64,000 nucleotides of DNA from Aliivibrio sp. S3MY1 (GTDB taxonomy: Bacteria > Pseudomonadota > Gammaproteobacteria > Enterobacterales > Vibrionaceae). The notes beneath the pieces are model-generated. The model was given only the letters and a program-made list of their open reading frames with translations. It searched no databases and had not been told where the DNA came from. How positions within the stretch are numbered: position 1 is the first letter of the stretch; each line of letters opens with the position of its first letter. The stretch lies in contig NZ_JARACO010000004.1 in assembly GCF_028765575.1 (NCBI RefSeq), positions 146,204 to 210,203 of the forward strand, written 5' to 3'. Below, piece after piece: positions 53,270 through 62,275 of this stretch. A program made the position numbers and the translations under genes.

Positions 53270-55012
53270 TTACGCAGCTACGGCTTCTTTCTGATCCGCT
53301 TTATTTTTCAAGAAAGCGTAACTGAAACCCGTCACTACTGTACCCGCAGCAATGGCTACCAAGTACATAAACACTGGCGTAATCGCATTTGGAATAAGAA
53401 GAACAAACAGACCACCGTGTGGAGCAAGCAATTGAGCGCCAAATAACATAGATAGACCCCCCGTTAATGCACCACCCGCCATACAGCTTGGGATAACACG
53501 CATTGGGTCTTTCGCTGCAAATGGAATCGCCCCTTCAGAGATAAAGCATAAGCCAAGCACAAATGATGCTTTACCTGCTTCACGCTCACCCGCTTCAAAC
53601 TTGTTCTTAGCAAGGAATGTCGCCAGCCCCATACCTAACGCAGGAACCATACCTGCCGCCATGATAGCCGCCATTGGGCCGTACGTTTGTGAAGCCAGAA
53701 GACCAACACCAAATGTATATGCTGCTTTGTTTACTGGACCACCTAAGTCGAAACACATCATACAACCAAGAATCACACCCAATAATACAGCGTTAGTTGA
53801 ACCCATGTTGTTTAGGAACTCAGTCAGTGCAGACATGATGCCAGCAACTGGGCCACCAACAATGTAAACCATGACCAAACCTGTGAACAAACTCGCCACA
53901 AATGGAATAATTAGGATTGGTTTAAGTGCTTCCATTGATTGAGGAAGAGACACTTTATCTGCGATGAATTTTGCAGAATACCCCGCAATGAAACCTGCCG
54001 CGATACCACCAAGGAAGCCCGCTCCCGTTGAGCTCGCCAACATACCACCAATTAACCCTGGCGCTAAACCAGGACGGTCAGCAATTGAGAATGCAATGAA
54101 ACCAGCAAGAACCGGGATCATTAATGCAAATGCGGCTCCACCACCAATATCCATCAACGTGGCTGCAAGTGTGCCCGGCTCTTTAAATGCTTCGATACCA
54201 AAGACAAATGACAATGCAATCAATAAACCACCCGCGATAACAACAGGAAGCATGTGTGATACCCCTGTCATTAGGTGTTTGTACATGCCTTTATTTTCTT
54301 CGGTTTGAGAAGATTGCGTTTTACCTGATGATTGGAAAACCGTCGCATCTGAGAAAGCTTTATTCATCTCTTGTTCTGTTTTCTTCAGTGCTAAACCTGT
54401 GCTTGTTTTGTACAGACGTTTACCATTAAAGCGATCAAGTGCAACTTCGATATCCGCAGCGATAATAACCAAATCAGCCTCGGCAATTTCTTGGTCAGTT
54501 AACTGATTTTTTGCCCCCACAGAGCCACGAGTTTCTACTTTAATCATGTGGCCTTGGCGTTTACCTTCTTCCTCTAGCGCTTCAGCTGCCATGAAAGTAT
54601 GCGCAACACCGGTTGGACAGGCCGTAATCGCTACGATTTTCTTAGGTCCTGTCGCATCAGCCGACGCCACAGTCTCTGAAACCGTCACTTCAGACGCGGT
54701 GAGTTCTTTGGCATTATTTACTGCATTTTCTAGCCAAACTTCCGAGTTAATTGCACATTCAGAAATGGAACCTTGGTGTACTTTTTTACCAACAAAGCGA
54801 GATGTATCAACCACCGAATTTGCGGCAATAACAATTGCCTCCGCCGTATCAATGACTTCTTGAGTTAACATCTCTACAGGTAACACGCTTGATTGACATT
54901 CAATCGTCGCTTTCCAATTTAGTTTGGTTGCTGCTTGCTCTAATAAACCTGCAGCAATGATGCTGTTTGCTACACCACTTGGGCATGCCGTAACGATAGC
55001 TATATTTTTCAT
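53270..55012 (-). CDS. fruA: Fructose PTS permease, EIIB'BC
   Basis: FruA imports and phosphorylates fructose to fructose-1-phosphate. The 580-residue protein has two IIB-like domains, the first with Cys10 in ACPSGVANS and the second with Cys132 in ACPTGVAHTFMAAEAL, the likely phosphorylated one. About nine membrane helices of the IIC domain follow (from about 240). The tandem IIB layout is normal for enteric and vibrio FruA. It is last of fruBKA, 29 bases after fruK. Confidence 0.96.
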   Translation of the reverse strand: MKNIAIVTACPSGVANSIIAAGLLEQAATKLNWKATIECQSSVLPVEMLTQEVIDTAEAIVIAANSVVDTSRFVGKKVHQGSISECAINSEVWLENAVNNAKELTASEVTVSETVASADATGPKKIVAITACPTGVAHTFMAAEALEEEGKRQGHMIKVETRGSVGAKNQLTDQEIAEADLVIIAADIEVALDRFNGKRLYKTSTGLALKKTEQEMNKAFSDATVFQSSGKTQSSQTEENKGMYKHLMTGVSHMLPVVIAGGLLIALSFVFGIEAFKEPGTLAATLMDIGGGAAFALMIPVLAGFIAFSIADRPGLAPGLIGGMLASSTGAGFLGGIAAGFIAGYSAKFIADKVSLPQSMEALKPILIIPFVASLFTGLVMVYIVGGPVAGIMSALTEFLNNMGSTNAVLLGVILGCMMCFDLGGPVNKAAYTFGVGLLASQTYGPMAAIMAAGMVPALGMGLATFLAKNKFEAGEREAGKASFVLGLCFISEGAIPFAAKDPMRVIPSCMAGGALTGGLSMLFGAQLLAPHGGLFVLLIPNAITPVFMYLVAIAAGTVVTGFSYAFLKNKADQKEAVAA

Positions 55013-55041
55013 AATCTGTCCTTAAACTAAGTCTAAACGCA

Positions 55042-56025
55042 TTACTGCACGTTGGTAGAAATTGGGTTATGTAGGGTTACTTGTTGTTGTAATTCTTTTA
55101 CGTCTTCAATATTTGGTACGCCAACGCCAACCTGCGATACAGCTAAAGCAGATAAAGCGGTAGCAAAAGATAAGATGTGTGAACGATCCCAATCTTGCTG
55201 CATGTGACCCCAACAAAGGCCAGCCACTAACGTATCACCAGCACCTACCGTACTTACCACGTTCATTTTAGGTGGTTGCGAATAGATCCATTCAGCTTGT
55301 TGTTGGTTATTTTTACCAAGCCACATTACGCCTTTAGAGCCTAATGACACGACGATATTTTCAATGCCTTTTTGGGCAAGATCTTGAGCCGCTTGCTGAC
55401 ACGCATCTGGCGTTTCTAATTCATGACCCACAAATTCAGATAGCTCTTCATCGTTTGGTTTAATTAACCAAGGGTGGGCCTCTAAACCTGCTGCTAATGC
55501 CGCACGGCTGCTATCAAATAGGACTTTTTTACCCATTTGATGCAGTTTTTCAATCCACTCAGCACAACGCTCAGGAGAAATACCTTTTGGTAAACTGCCT
55601 GCCAATACGAAAAATTCATGCGTTTTAGCTAAGTCAAATAAACGAACTTCAAACTCGGCTATAGCTTGTTCAGAGACGTTAACGCCAGGGAAGTTGATAT
55701 CACTAACTCTCCCATCTTGTTCTACTAATTTCACATTAATGCGAGTAGCACCATCAACGCGGATAAACTCATCGTTAGCGTTCATCTCTTCAAATAATTG
55801 ACAGAACAGCTCTTCATTATCACGGCCTAAAAAACCGGTAACCGTCACTTCAGCGCCTAAATCAGACAACACTTTAGCAACGTTAACACCTTTACCTGCC
55901 GCATGAAGTGAGCCTTTACTAACTAAACTCACAGAGCCAACCGATAACGCATCTAAACTGCCCGTTAAATCTAAAGCGGGGTTCAGAGTGATAGTAACTA
56001 CTTTGCTTTTTTGATTAATGCTCAT
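55042..56025 (-). CDS. fruK: 1-phosphofructokinase
   Basis: FruK phosphorylates fructose-1-phosphate to fructose-1,6-bisphosphate. This PfkB-family kinase of 327 residues has TLNPALDLTG at the N-terminus, KGVNVAKVLSDLGAEVT with the glycine switch, and TVGAGDTLVAGLCWG with the anion hole and catalytic Asp. It lies 3 bases from fruB on the same strand and precedes fruA. Confidence 0.96.
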   Translation of the reverse strand: MSINQKSKVVTITLNPALDLTGSLDALSVGSVSLVSKGSLHAAGKGVNVAKVLSDLGAEVTVTGFLGRDNEELFCQLFEEMNANDEFIRVDGATRINVKLVEQDGRVSDINFPGVNVSEQAIAEFEVRLFDLAKTHEFFVLAGSLPKGISPERCAEWIEKLHQMGKKVLFDSSRAALAAGLEAHPWLIKPNDEELSEFVGHELETPDACQQAAQDLAQKGIENIVVSLGSKGVMWLGKNNQQQAEWIYSQPPKMNVVSTVGAGDTLVAGLCWGHMQQDWDRSHILSFATALSALAVSQVGVGVPNIEDVKELQQQVTLHNPISTNVQ

Positions 56026-56028
56026 TAA

Positions 56029-57165
56029 TTACCCCTCACCTAAACCAGAAGCAATCGCAGCACCAATACCCACTAACGCTTCTTTAGCATCTGCGCCATC
56101 GGCCGTAAATTGCAGCTCGTGACCGTGTTTAACGCCAAGCGCAATCACCTTCATTAAGCTTTTCGCATTCACTGATTTTCCATCACCATTTACGTTGAGA
56201 ACGGTGATTTTTGATTCGTATTTTTTCGCTTCAGCAACAAGCATTGCCCCCGGACGAGCGTGTAAACCATGCGCATTTTTAATTTTAAAGGTTGCGGTAT
56301 TATCCGCATCAACGCTTACTGCTGTTTCTTCAACAGAAGTAGAGAACATCGCAAGTAACTGTTCAGACGTTGCTGATAGAATCGAGTCTTGTTGTTGCTC
56401 AGCGACGGCTTTAGTGATCGTCGTTAAGAACGATTTATGAGAAGCGTTACAAGAAGCAATTGCAATCAAACCTTTAACAGGAAAGCCATTAAACTCACAG
56501 CCATTTGCTGTCGTTACGATAGACATACCAGAGCGTTTAACGCCTTTGTCAGTACTTACCAACCATAAACCTTTACCTAGATGCGTAGGCTCTTTAGTGA
56601 CTAACTCTGCAACAAATTGGCTTTCTGCATTACCACTGTTTTTTAGTAAACCACCCGCAACCGCACTCATTTGGATCATATCGCTTGCAGGGAATAATAA
56701 TTGGATAAGTGATGCATCGAAATCGGCTTCAAACTGCACTTCACCGTTAAGTAATGCAATGATGTCTGCTTCTGTTTTTGCTTGTTTTAGCTTCTCTTCT
56801 ACACCATCAGCAGAAAGGACTTTAGTCAGTTGTTTTAAAATACCTAGGTGTTCATCTGATTTAGCCGCAATACCAATGGCTATATAGACCACATTACCAT
56901 CCCCCCAGTTAACACCTTGAGAGAAATGATGAACAGCAACGCCGGTGTTATTGACTAAATCACGGGTGTCTGTTGTACCATGAGGAATTGCAATACCATT
57001 ACCTAAAAACGTTGAGTTTTGTTGCTCACGATTTAGCATTCCATCTACGTACTTCTCGGCAACTAAACCTTTTTCTGTCAGTTGCTTTGCAATCGCTTTA
57101 ATGGCTGTTGTCTTATCCGTTGCTACTTGTTGCAACGTAATGTCATTTTTTGTCAATGTCAGCAT
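56029..57165 (-). CDS. fruB: Fructose PTS diphosphoryl transfer protein (EIIA-HPr fusion)
   Basis: FruB passes phosphate from enzyme I to FruA. The 378-residue protein has an EIIA-fructose domain (1-145) with His62 in AIPHGTTDT, a middle M domain, and a C-terminal FPr/HPr domain (about 291-378) with His302 in HGLHARPGAML. This is the normal layout. It is first in fruBKA, transcribed from the Cra-box region. Confidence 0.96.
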   Translation of the reverse strand: MLTLTKNDITLQQVATDKTTAIKAIAKQLTEKGLVAEKYVDGMLNREQQNSTFLGNGIAIPHGTTDTRDLVNNTGVAVHHFSQGVNWGDGNVVYIAIGIAAKSDEHLGILKQLTKVLSADGVEEKLKQAKTEADIIALLNGEVQFEADFDASLIQLLFPASDMIQMSAVAGGLLKNSGNAESQFVAELVTKEPTHLGKGLWLVSTDKGVKRSGMSIVTTANGCEFNGFPVKGLIAIASCNASHKSFLTTITKAVAEQQQDSILSATSEQLLAMFSTSVEETAVSVDADNTATFKIKNAHGLHARPGAMLVAEAKKYESKITVLNVNGDGKSVNAKSLMKVIALGVKHGHELQFTADGADAKEALVGIGAAIASGLGEG

Positions 57166-57238
57166 GGGTCTTAGCCTCTCGCTCTGTATTTGTAATTTAT
57201 GCCTTACTGAATCACGATTTAAAGCTTGCTTAATTAAA

Positions 57239-57254
57239 GCTTAATCGATTCAGC
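57239..57254. promoter_or_regulatory. Cra operator 1
   Basis: GCTTAATCGATTCAGC is a near-perfect palindrome around the Cra core TGAATCGATTCA-type sequence, 73 bases upstream of fruB. Confidence 0.7.
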
Positions 57255-57346
57255 AAAATAGGTAAAAAAAGTTCAGCAAATGCTTTCTACTCAAAAATAG
57301 TGGCTTAAAGAGTGAAAATAACGCAGTAATCACGTTTTTCAAATTT

Positions 57347-57362
57347 GCTGAATCCTTTCAGC
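57347..57362. promoter_or_regulatory. Cra operator 2
   Basis: GCTGAATCCTTTCAGC has exact inverted half-sites GCTGAA/TTCAGC. It lies between fruB and cra, closer to cra. Confidence 0.75.
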
Positions 57363-57368
57363 TTTTAT

Positions 57369-57384
57369 ACTGAAACGATTCAGC
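57369..57384. promoter_or_regulatory. Cra operator 3
   Basis: ACTGAAACGATTCAGC carries the TGAAACG-type Cra core with one base off in one arm; it is 6 bases after operator 2, about two helical turns centre to centre. Confidence 0.75.
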
Positions 57385-57457
57385 ATATAATTCAACTCAT
57401 AAACTGATTGGATCTAAATTTATATGATCCGACCCACAGAATTTAAGGATCTTAACC

Positions 57458-58435
57458 ATGACATTAGATGAAGTAGCCAAACTTGCTGGCGTCTCTAAAA
57501 CCACTGCAAGCTATGTCATTAATGGTAAAGCACAAAAATATCGCATCAGTGAAAAGACCCAATTAAAAGTCATGGCGGTGGTTGATGAACATAATTATCA
57601 CCCAGATCATGCGGCTTCAGCATTGCGGGCAGGCAGCAGCCGTTCGTTTGGTTTAATCATCCCTGATCTTGAAAACACCAGTTACGCCAAGCTAGCTAAA
57701 CTTTTAGAATACAACTCTCGTAAAGCGGGTTATCAGATCTTAATTGGTTGCTCTGATGACGATCCTGAAACCGAAAAGAACGTCGCCCATGCTTTAATCA
57801 GTCGTCGCATCGACGCACTATTTGTTGCAAGCTGTTTGCCCGATGGCAGTGAGTACTATTTAACGATTCAAGAAAAAGGCACGCCAATTATCGCGATTGA
57901 CCGCTCTTTGGATGATGAGCACTTTGGCTGTGTTATTAGCGAAGATTTTGATGCGGCTTACGAGCTAACCAAATCAGTAGTTAACCAGAACGTAAAATCA
58001 ATTGGCTTAATTGGTGCTTTACCTGAACTGAATATATCTCGTCAGCGTCAATTGGGGTTTGACGCTAAAGCCAAAGAGAAAGGTTTAGCAAGCATCGCAG
58101 GCTATGGCGAACACTTTAACAGTGAATCAGGCAAAGCTATTTTTGAGCAATGGATAAAAGAAGAGACGATTCCAGATGCGATAATTACAACCTCTTATAT
58201 CCTACTTGAAGGTATTTTGGATGTATTGATTGAAAAGCCTGAATTGATGACCAGAATAAAACTGGGCACCTTTGGTGATAATCGCTTATTAGATTTCTTA
58301 CCTATTAAGGTAAACTCTCTACCACAGCAATTCGAACTGATTGCTGATAGTGCCTTAGCGTTAGGCCTGAATGCGTCAGCAAAGCGTTATCAAGCAGGAA
58401 TTGAGTTAATTCCTAGAAAGATTGTTATTCGTTGA
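57458..58435 (+). CDS. cra: Catabolite repressor/activator, LacI family
   Basis: Cra (FruR) represses the fructose operon and activates gluconeogenic genes until bound by fructose-1-phosphate. The 325-residue protein has the LacI helix-turn-helix MTLDEVAKLAGVSKTTASYVINGKAQKYRI, hinge, and periplasmic-binding-like effector domain (SFGLIIPDLENTSYAKLAKLLE). It is divergent from fruBKA with operators between, so it probably regulates both. AAGG precedes the ATG. In Vibrio its reach may be mainly local. Confidence 0.95.
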   Translation: MTLDEVAKLAGVSKTTASYVINGKAQKYRISEKTQLKVMAVVDEHNYHPDHAASALRAGSSRSFGLIIPDLENTSYAKLAKLLEYNSRKAGYQILIGCSDDDPETEKNVAHALISRRIDALFVASCLPDGSEYYLTIQEKGTPIIAIDRSLDDEHFGCVISEDFDAAYELTKSVVNQNVKSIGLIGALPELNISRQRQLGFDAKAKEKGLASIAGYGEHFNSESGKAIFEQWIKEETIPDAIITTSYILLEGILDVLIEKPELMTRIKLGTFGDNRLLDFLPIKVNSLPQQFELIADSALALGLNASAKRYQAGIELIPRKIVIR

Positions 58436-58442
58436 TAATAAT

Positions 58443-58464
58443 ACTGGCTGTTGCGGCAGCCAGT
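58443..58464 (+). terminator. Weak hairpin after cra
   Basis: ACTGGCTG and CAGCCAGT pair around TTGCGG, followed by a short T-rich stretch. Confidence 0.6.
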
Positions 58465-58491
58465 TTATATTGAGCACTAGCGAAAATAGAA

Positions 58492-58524
58492 GTGACTTAA
58501 AGAATAAAAATACCCTTAAGTCAC
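58492..58524. repeat. Inverted repeat between cra and DUF3103 gene
   Basis: GTGACTTAA and TTAAGTCAC are exact complements around a 15-base A-rich loop, 10 bases beyond the DUF3103 stop. It may be a terminator, but lacks a T run. Confidence 0.5.
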
Positions 58525-58533
58525 ATCATTAAT

Positions 58534-59670
58534 TTAGTCTGTTTTCTGAATAATCAGAGGCGAAAAATCGGCAATAGCGTTGTTCCCTGCACCTGAATGA
58601 TCGGTGTATTCTGTGTCTTTCATTATGGTATAAAACACATCAACAAAATCATCATCGTTAACGAATAAATCATCAGGAAGTAATGCAATAATTGCACTCG
58701 TCATTTGAGGAATGATTAAATACGCTTGTGCTTCTTTATCTGGTATTGTTGCTAAAAAGTCACTGGCTGCTTTTAAAATGGTTTGCGCTAATTGCTTATA
58801 ATCCGTTTTATCATCTTGCTCCATCAAAATAATATCTGCAGCGCCCCAGCGATAACGGTCCCAAAAAACCATGATCTGATTTGCAGGGTATGATTGTTCT
58901 GCGTAATCCAAATAAGGCATCTCGATCACATCAATTGTTGGTTCGTCTCTTTTTGGACTAACACCAGACACAATGGCATATATCTCAGCCTTACCCGAGA
59001 TCCAAGGTTCATGATCATCTTTTAACTGAATTTTCTTTAAGATAGTGGTATTAATTTCAGTTGGTTCCGCAGCAGCTCTTAACATCGCATAAGGAGCAGG
59101 CTTCGCATTTTCACTTGGCTCACTAGATTGCAACGCTTTAAACTCATCACGCATTAATGCTAAACCCGCTTTTAGTTCTTCACGGTTATTAGTATCAACC
59201 ACTAATACTGGGCGCTCTGGAATATCATAAATATCTAAATAGTGAAGATTACCATCGATATCATACGCTTCGATGTATTGCCATTCGCTCTCAGCGCCTT
59301 CAGGTTCAAAAGCAAATAATGGGCTTTGTCCTGCTTGCCAACGAGCCAACATACTTGGATCAGCTAAACGTAGCTCAAGCAGTTCATCAGTATATTTTTC
59401 TAAACCGCGTGCTTGGATCTCACTTTTATTCGCCGTGGTCATTGCTGCCATAAAAGTTCGAACCTGCGGTTGGGGCTTAGTTTGAGTTGATAAATCAGAT
59501 AATGAAGCGCTCATTTGATACTGATTAATGGTACTTTTTAAATTGTTTTCTAATTGTGGGAAAGCACGGCTTAACTCCTGCGCTAAAGCACGCTTAGATA
59601 CATCATCTTGCGCTGTAGCCAAAGCTGGAGTAATCAAGCAAAATACGAGTAGCGCTGTTAATTTGTTCAT
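58534..59670 (-). CDS. DUF3103 family exported protein
   Basis: The 378-residue protein has a signal peptide ending near ATAQ, then a domain of unknown function found in vibrios and relatives, with WQYIEAYDIDGNLHYLDIYD, VLVVDTNNREELKAGLALMRDE, and a Asp-rich C-terminal part (DDLFVNDDDFVDVFYTIM). The final part ends DFSPLIIQ. No catalytic motif is recognised. It is a single gene, and its promoter region is listed separately. Confidence 0.85.
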   Translation of the reverse strand: MNKLTALLVFCLITPALATAQDDVSKRALAQELSRAFPQLENNLKSTINQYQMSASLSDLSTQTKPQPQVRTFMAAMTTANKSEIQARGLEKYTDELLELRLADPSMLARWQAGQSPLFAFEPEGAESEWQYIEAYDIDGNLHYLDIYDIPERPVLVVDTNNREELKAGLALMRDEFKALQSSEPSENAKPAPYAMLRAAAEPTEINTTILKKIQLKDDHEPWISGKAEIYAIVSGVSPKRDEPTIDVIEMPYLDYAEQSYPANQIMVFWDRYRWGAADIILMEQDDKTDYKQLAQTILKAASDFLATIPDKEAQAYLIIPQMTSAIIALLPDDLFVNDDDFVDVFYTIMKDTEYTDHSGAGNNAIADFSPLIIQKTD

Positions 59671-59990
59671 ACAGCATTCCTTATTTATAATTATTGTATT
59701 TATTTACATCCGTTTACATTTATCCTTTCAACCTACTGTAACAAATTCAGATAAAATTTAAAGTCAATACTCTAAAATAGATACCTTACGCACTGTCTCA
59801 CCATTGAGACGAGTTCATATCAGGAAATGTAGCCAAAAAAGTAACATTTACCGTTTGGCAATTTAATCGAAAGTGAGCCAAACTATTCTATAGACGCTGA
59901 TGAAATGAAAAAACGCAGCAGTATTGTAATAGAAGGATGTAAACCGGTTGGCGATAACCATTTTGTTAAACATTGGGATGAGGCAGCATA
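59671..59990. other. Intergenic region upstream of 146-aa gene
   Basis: This gap of 320 bases includes the promoter of the DUF3103 gene, a small hairpin (GTCTCA/TGAGAC, 59795-59810) and the open frame 59845-59991, listed separately. No other coding signal is visible. Confidence 0.55.
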
Positions 59991-59991
59991 A
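59845..59991 (+). pseudogene. Short open frame overlapping the next start; probable remnant
   Basis: The frame open from 59845 reads HLPFGNLIESEPNYSIDADE then MKKRSSIVIEGCKPVGDNHF and ends HWDEAA at TAA 59989-59991. Its composition is protein-like, but only the ATG at 59905 (28 codons) could start it, without a clear ribosome site. Its stop shares bases with the ATG of the next gene (TAATG), and the next gene's GAGG lies inside it. It is either the tail of a lost upstream gene or a short leader peptide. A frame shift near 59840 would extend it, but no family is recognised. Confidence 0.4.
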
Positions 59992-60431
59992 TGACATTAG
60001 AGACTTGGTTAATTTCAATTTCTAATTGGTATGAAGCAAAGCAATATGACCAAATAGAAACGCTTGAAACTCTCTTATATTCTGCGCCTAATTCGGTGTG
60101 GGGCCCAACATTGACTGAGGCTCAAAGTAAAGCGATAGCCTGTTGGTTAGATGGGTGTTTAAGAGCATTTGAATACACCAAGTATCATGACAAAAAGAAA
60201 GCGTACCAAATGTTGCAATACGCCAATGCAAAGTTAGAAGTGGCCGCCTTTAACTCTGCAACGGATATTGATATTAAAGATTGGTGCTTAAAACGATTAC
60301 AACACCTCACGGTACTCAGCTTGGAGTTTTGTAATCAACAACAAGATCAATCCACATGGAATAAGAAAGCCCATTCATTAATTGAAATACACGTTAAATT
60401 AATGGCGAGCCTTTCTTGGAATGAATCGTAA
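59991..60431 (+). CDS. 146-residue protein of unknown function
   Basis: The soluble, mostly helical protein is rich in Trp, Leu and Gln. It has LISISNWYEAKQYDQIETLETLL followed by ACWLDGCLRAFEYTKYHDKKKAYQMLQ, and may be TPR-like. Its start overlaps the stop of the short frame before it and is preceded by GAGG at the right distance. I do not recognise the family. It converges with the metal ABC operon. Confidence 0.7.
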   Translation: MTLETWLISISNWYEAKQYDQIETLETLLYSAPNSVWGPTLTEAQSKAIACWLDGCLRAFEYTKYHDKKKAYQMLQYANAKLEVAAFNSATDIDIKDWCLKRLQHLTVLSLEFCNQQQDQSTWNKKAHSLIEIHVKLMASLSWNES

Positions 60432-60462
60432 AATAGCAACAACACGCCAAATTTAGATAAGG

Positions 60463-61347
60463 CTATAACGCCAATTGCCATCTCTGTAATGGTGCTGTAC
60501 TGTTTATTCCTGCTCTGCCCCAACGATCAACCGCATCGACAACTAATACGCGCTCCATTGGCAGCAATGCTTGCATCTGCTTGTTTGGTTTTTGAGTTGT
60601 GATAATCCACACTGAATCATCTTCTTCAATTAAGTCTTTCAACTGTGCTTTATCATCTTCTGTCCATTCAAGAGCAGGTTTTGTTAAACGATCAACCACA
60701 AACAATTGATTGCCAGAGGCAAAGTCTTCTAACTGCTCAGACAACAAAATAACCGAATCAATATCATTCTCTAAAATCACTTTTTGCTGCTGGTTGATTA
60801 ATTGACGTACCGACAACATAAATTGCTCTTGGTTTTTTTGGATCTGCTCTGATTTATCAGGCCAGATACGTTGAAAATCATCACTAACAATCGCGACCAT
60901 TCGGATTAAATTTGTTGGGTTTAACCATGCGTATTTTGACGTCGTTCCATCAGACAAACGTAATGCTGCCACCCCTTGTGCGCGAGGAGTAATGGCTTGA
61001 GAAGCATCGACTTCAATAATCTGAATATTGCTGTATCTTGCATTCACATACAGAGGGTCTTCTGCCCACACCGCCCCAATCGTCACAACCGCTTGGGCTG
61101 TTTTTGCTGAGTCTTGAACAATTTTCGCCCCTTTATTGGCAAACCAATTGGGTAAACGCTCAATCCCATAACGATTTGGTGGTAAATATTTTGTCGTTAA
61201 TGAGGTTTCTTTTAATAGCTCGCTTGATAGCATATACGTCACCGGCGTTGTCGTTAATACATCGGCTGCTATTACTGCTTTCATGTTAAATAACGATGCT
61301 GCACATAGGCTAACAATCGCTATCCATTTCATTAAATTCTGTTTCAT
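60463..61347 (-). CDS. ZnuA-like periplasmic protein lacking the metal histidines
   Basis: The 294-residue exported protein has a signal peptide near SLCAASLFNMKAVIA. Its fold resembles cluster A-I substrate-binding proteins, with TTTPVTYMLSSELL at the start and YAWLNPTNLIRM in the middle, where ZnuA proteins have a conserved WLDPxN. The expected His of the first and later ligand sites are not at their usual positions. It is fourth in the operon, after the permease with a 52-base gap. It may be a regulator, chaperone or non-metal-binding partner of the ABC transporter; the real function is unknown. Confidence 0.7.
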   Translation of the reverse strand: MKQNLMKWIAIVSLCAASLFNMKAVIAADVLTTTPVTYMLSSELLKETSLTTKYLPPNRYGIERLPNWFANKGAKIVQDSAKTAQAVVTIGAVWAEDPLYVNARYSNIQIIEVDASQAITPRAQGVAALRLSDGTTSKYAWLNPTNLIRMVAIVSDDFQRIWPDKSEQIQKNQEQFMLSVRQLINQQQKVILENDIDSVILLSEQLEDFASGNQLFVVDRLTKPALEWTEDDKAQLKDLIEEDDSVWIITTQKPNKQMQALLPMERVLVVDAVDRWGRAGINSTAPLQRWQLAL

Positions 61348-61399
61348 TTCTTATCCTATTTATACCCATATTCTTCGATTATTATTGAGTTCTACTTTA

Positions 61400-62275
61400 C
61401 TAATTCTTACGAATAATTCGGTAGCTCGTCGCAAGTAAAAAGAAGAAAGCTGAAACGATAATAATCGCGGCCCCAGAAGGCACAGGCATTTCTAATTCCA
61501 TCGGTAATACGGTGCCAATCAAGCACGATATTGTCGCTAATAGCGCAGACATCAAGACAAAACTGCCCATGTTCTTAGTTAATAAGCGAGCCGTCGCACC
61601 AGGTATGAGTAATAACGCGCCAACTAAAACCGCACCGACAATTTTTACCGATGCAATCGTCACAAGGGTAATCATCATCACAAACAGATAATCATAAAAA
61701 TTGGTTTTATAACCACGAACTCTGGCAATATCAGGGCTAATACAAGTTAATAAAATACGATTAAACGTCGGAAGTAATACCACTACAATCAATAAACAAC
61801 TACCCGCTAAAATCGCAATGTCTTGGTCCGTCACCGTTAGGATAGAACCAAATAAAACGTTCTCTAGCATGTGAATATTAATTTTACGCGCTACGTACAT
61901 CAGTAATGCCGCTCCTACCGCCAATGCTAAGGCAAGGAACACCCCAACTAGCGTATCGTAAGGCACGTTAGTTCGGTTTCTTACAAAATGCAGTAACAAA
62001 GCAAAGATCATACAAAAACTAAATAAGCCGATGATTGGGTTCTCTGCGGGCTCTCCCAATAACACGCCTAATGCAATACCCGTTAAGGCGGCATGACCAA
62101 CGGCTTCAGAGAAAAAGGCCAAACGCTTGGCAATGACTAAGGTCCCTAAGCCACCTAACAATGGCCCTAAAAGGATAGCGGCAACAATAGCATTGACCAT
62201 AAAGGCATACGAAAAACTGTCACTTAAAAAGCCTTGTTCGACGCCATATAACGCCCACTGACGAAACAGTTCCAT
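61400..62275 (-). CDS. Metal ABC transporter permease (ZnuB/MntB family)
   Basis: The 291-residue membrane protein has about eight helices of the ABC-3 family. It contains EAVGHAALTGIALGVLLGEP, the cytoplasmic coupling motif of metal permeases, and GAVLVGALLLIPGATARLLT near the C-terminus. It works with the ATPase (whose stop shares a base with its start) and the ZnuA-like protein to import zinc, manganese or iron. Confidence 0.9.
   Translation of the reverse strand: MELFRQWALYGVEQGFLSDSFSYAFMVNAIVAAILLGPLLGGLGTLVIAKRLAFFSEAVGHAALTGIALGVLLGEPAENPIIGLFSFCMIFALLLHFVRNRTNVPYDTLVGVFLALALAVGAALLMYVARKINIHMLENVLFGSILTVTDQDIAILAGSCLLIVVVLLPTFNRILLTCISPDIARVRGYKTNFYDYLFVMMITLVTIASVKIVGAVLVGALLLIPGATARLLTKNMGSFVLMSALLATISCLIGTVLPMELEMPVPSGAAIIIVSAFFFLLATSYRIIRKN

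Noticed and set aside
53601..54863. Plus-strand frames opposite fruA
   Set aside because: Pro/Ala-rich translations of the reverse strand of a membrane protein; no independent evidence.
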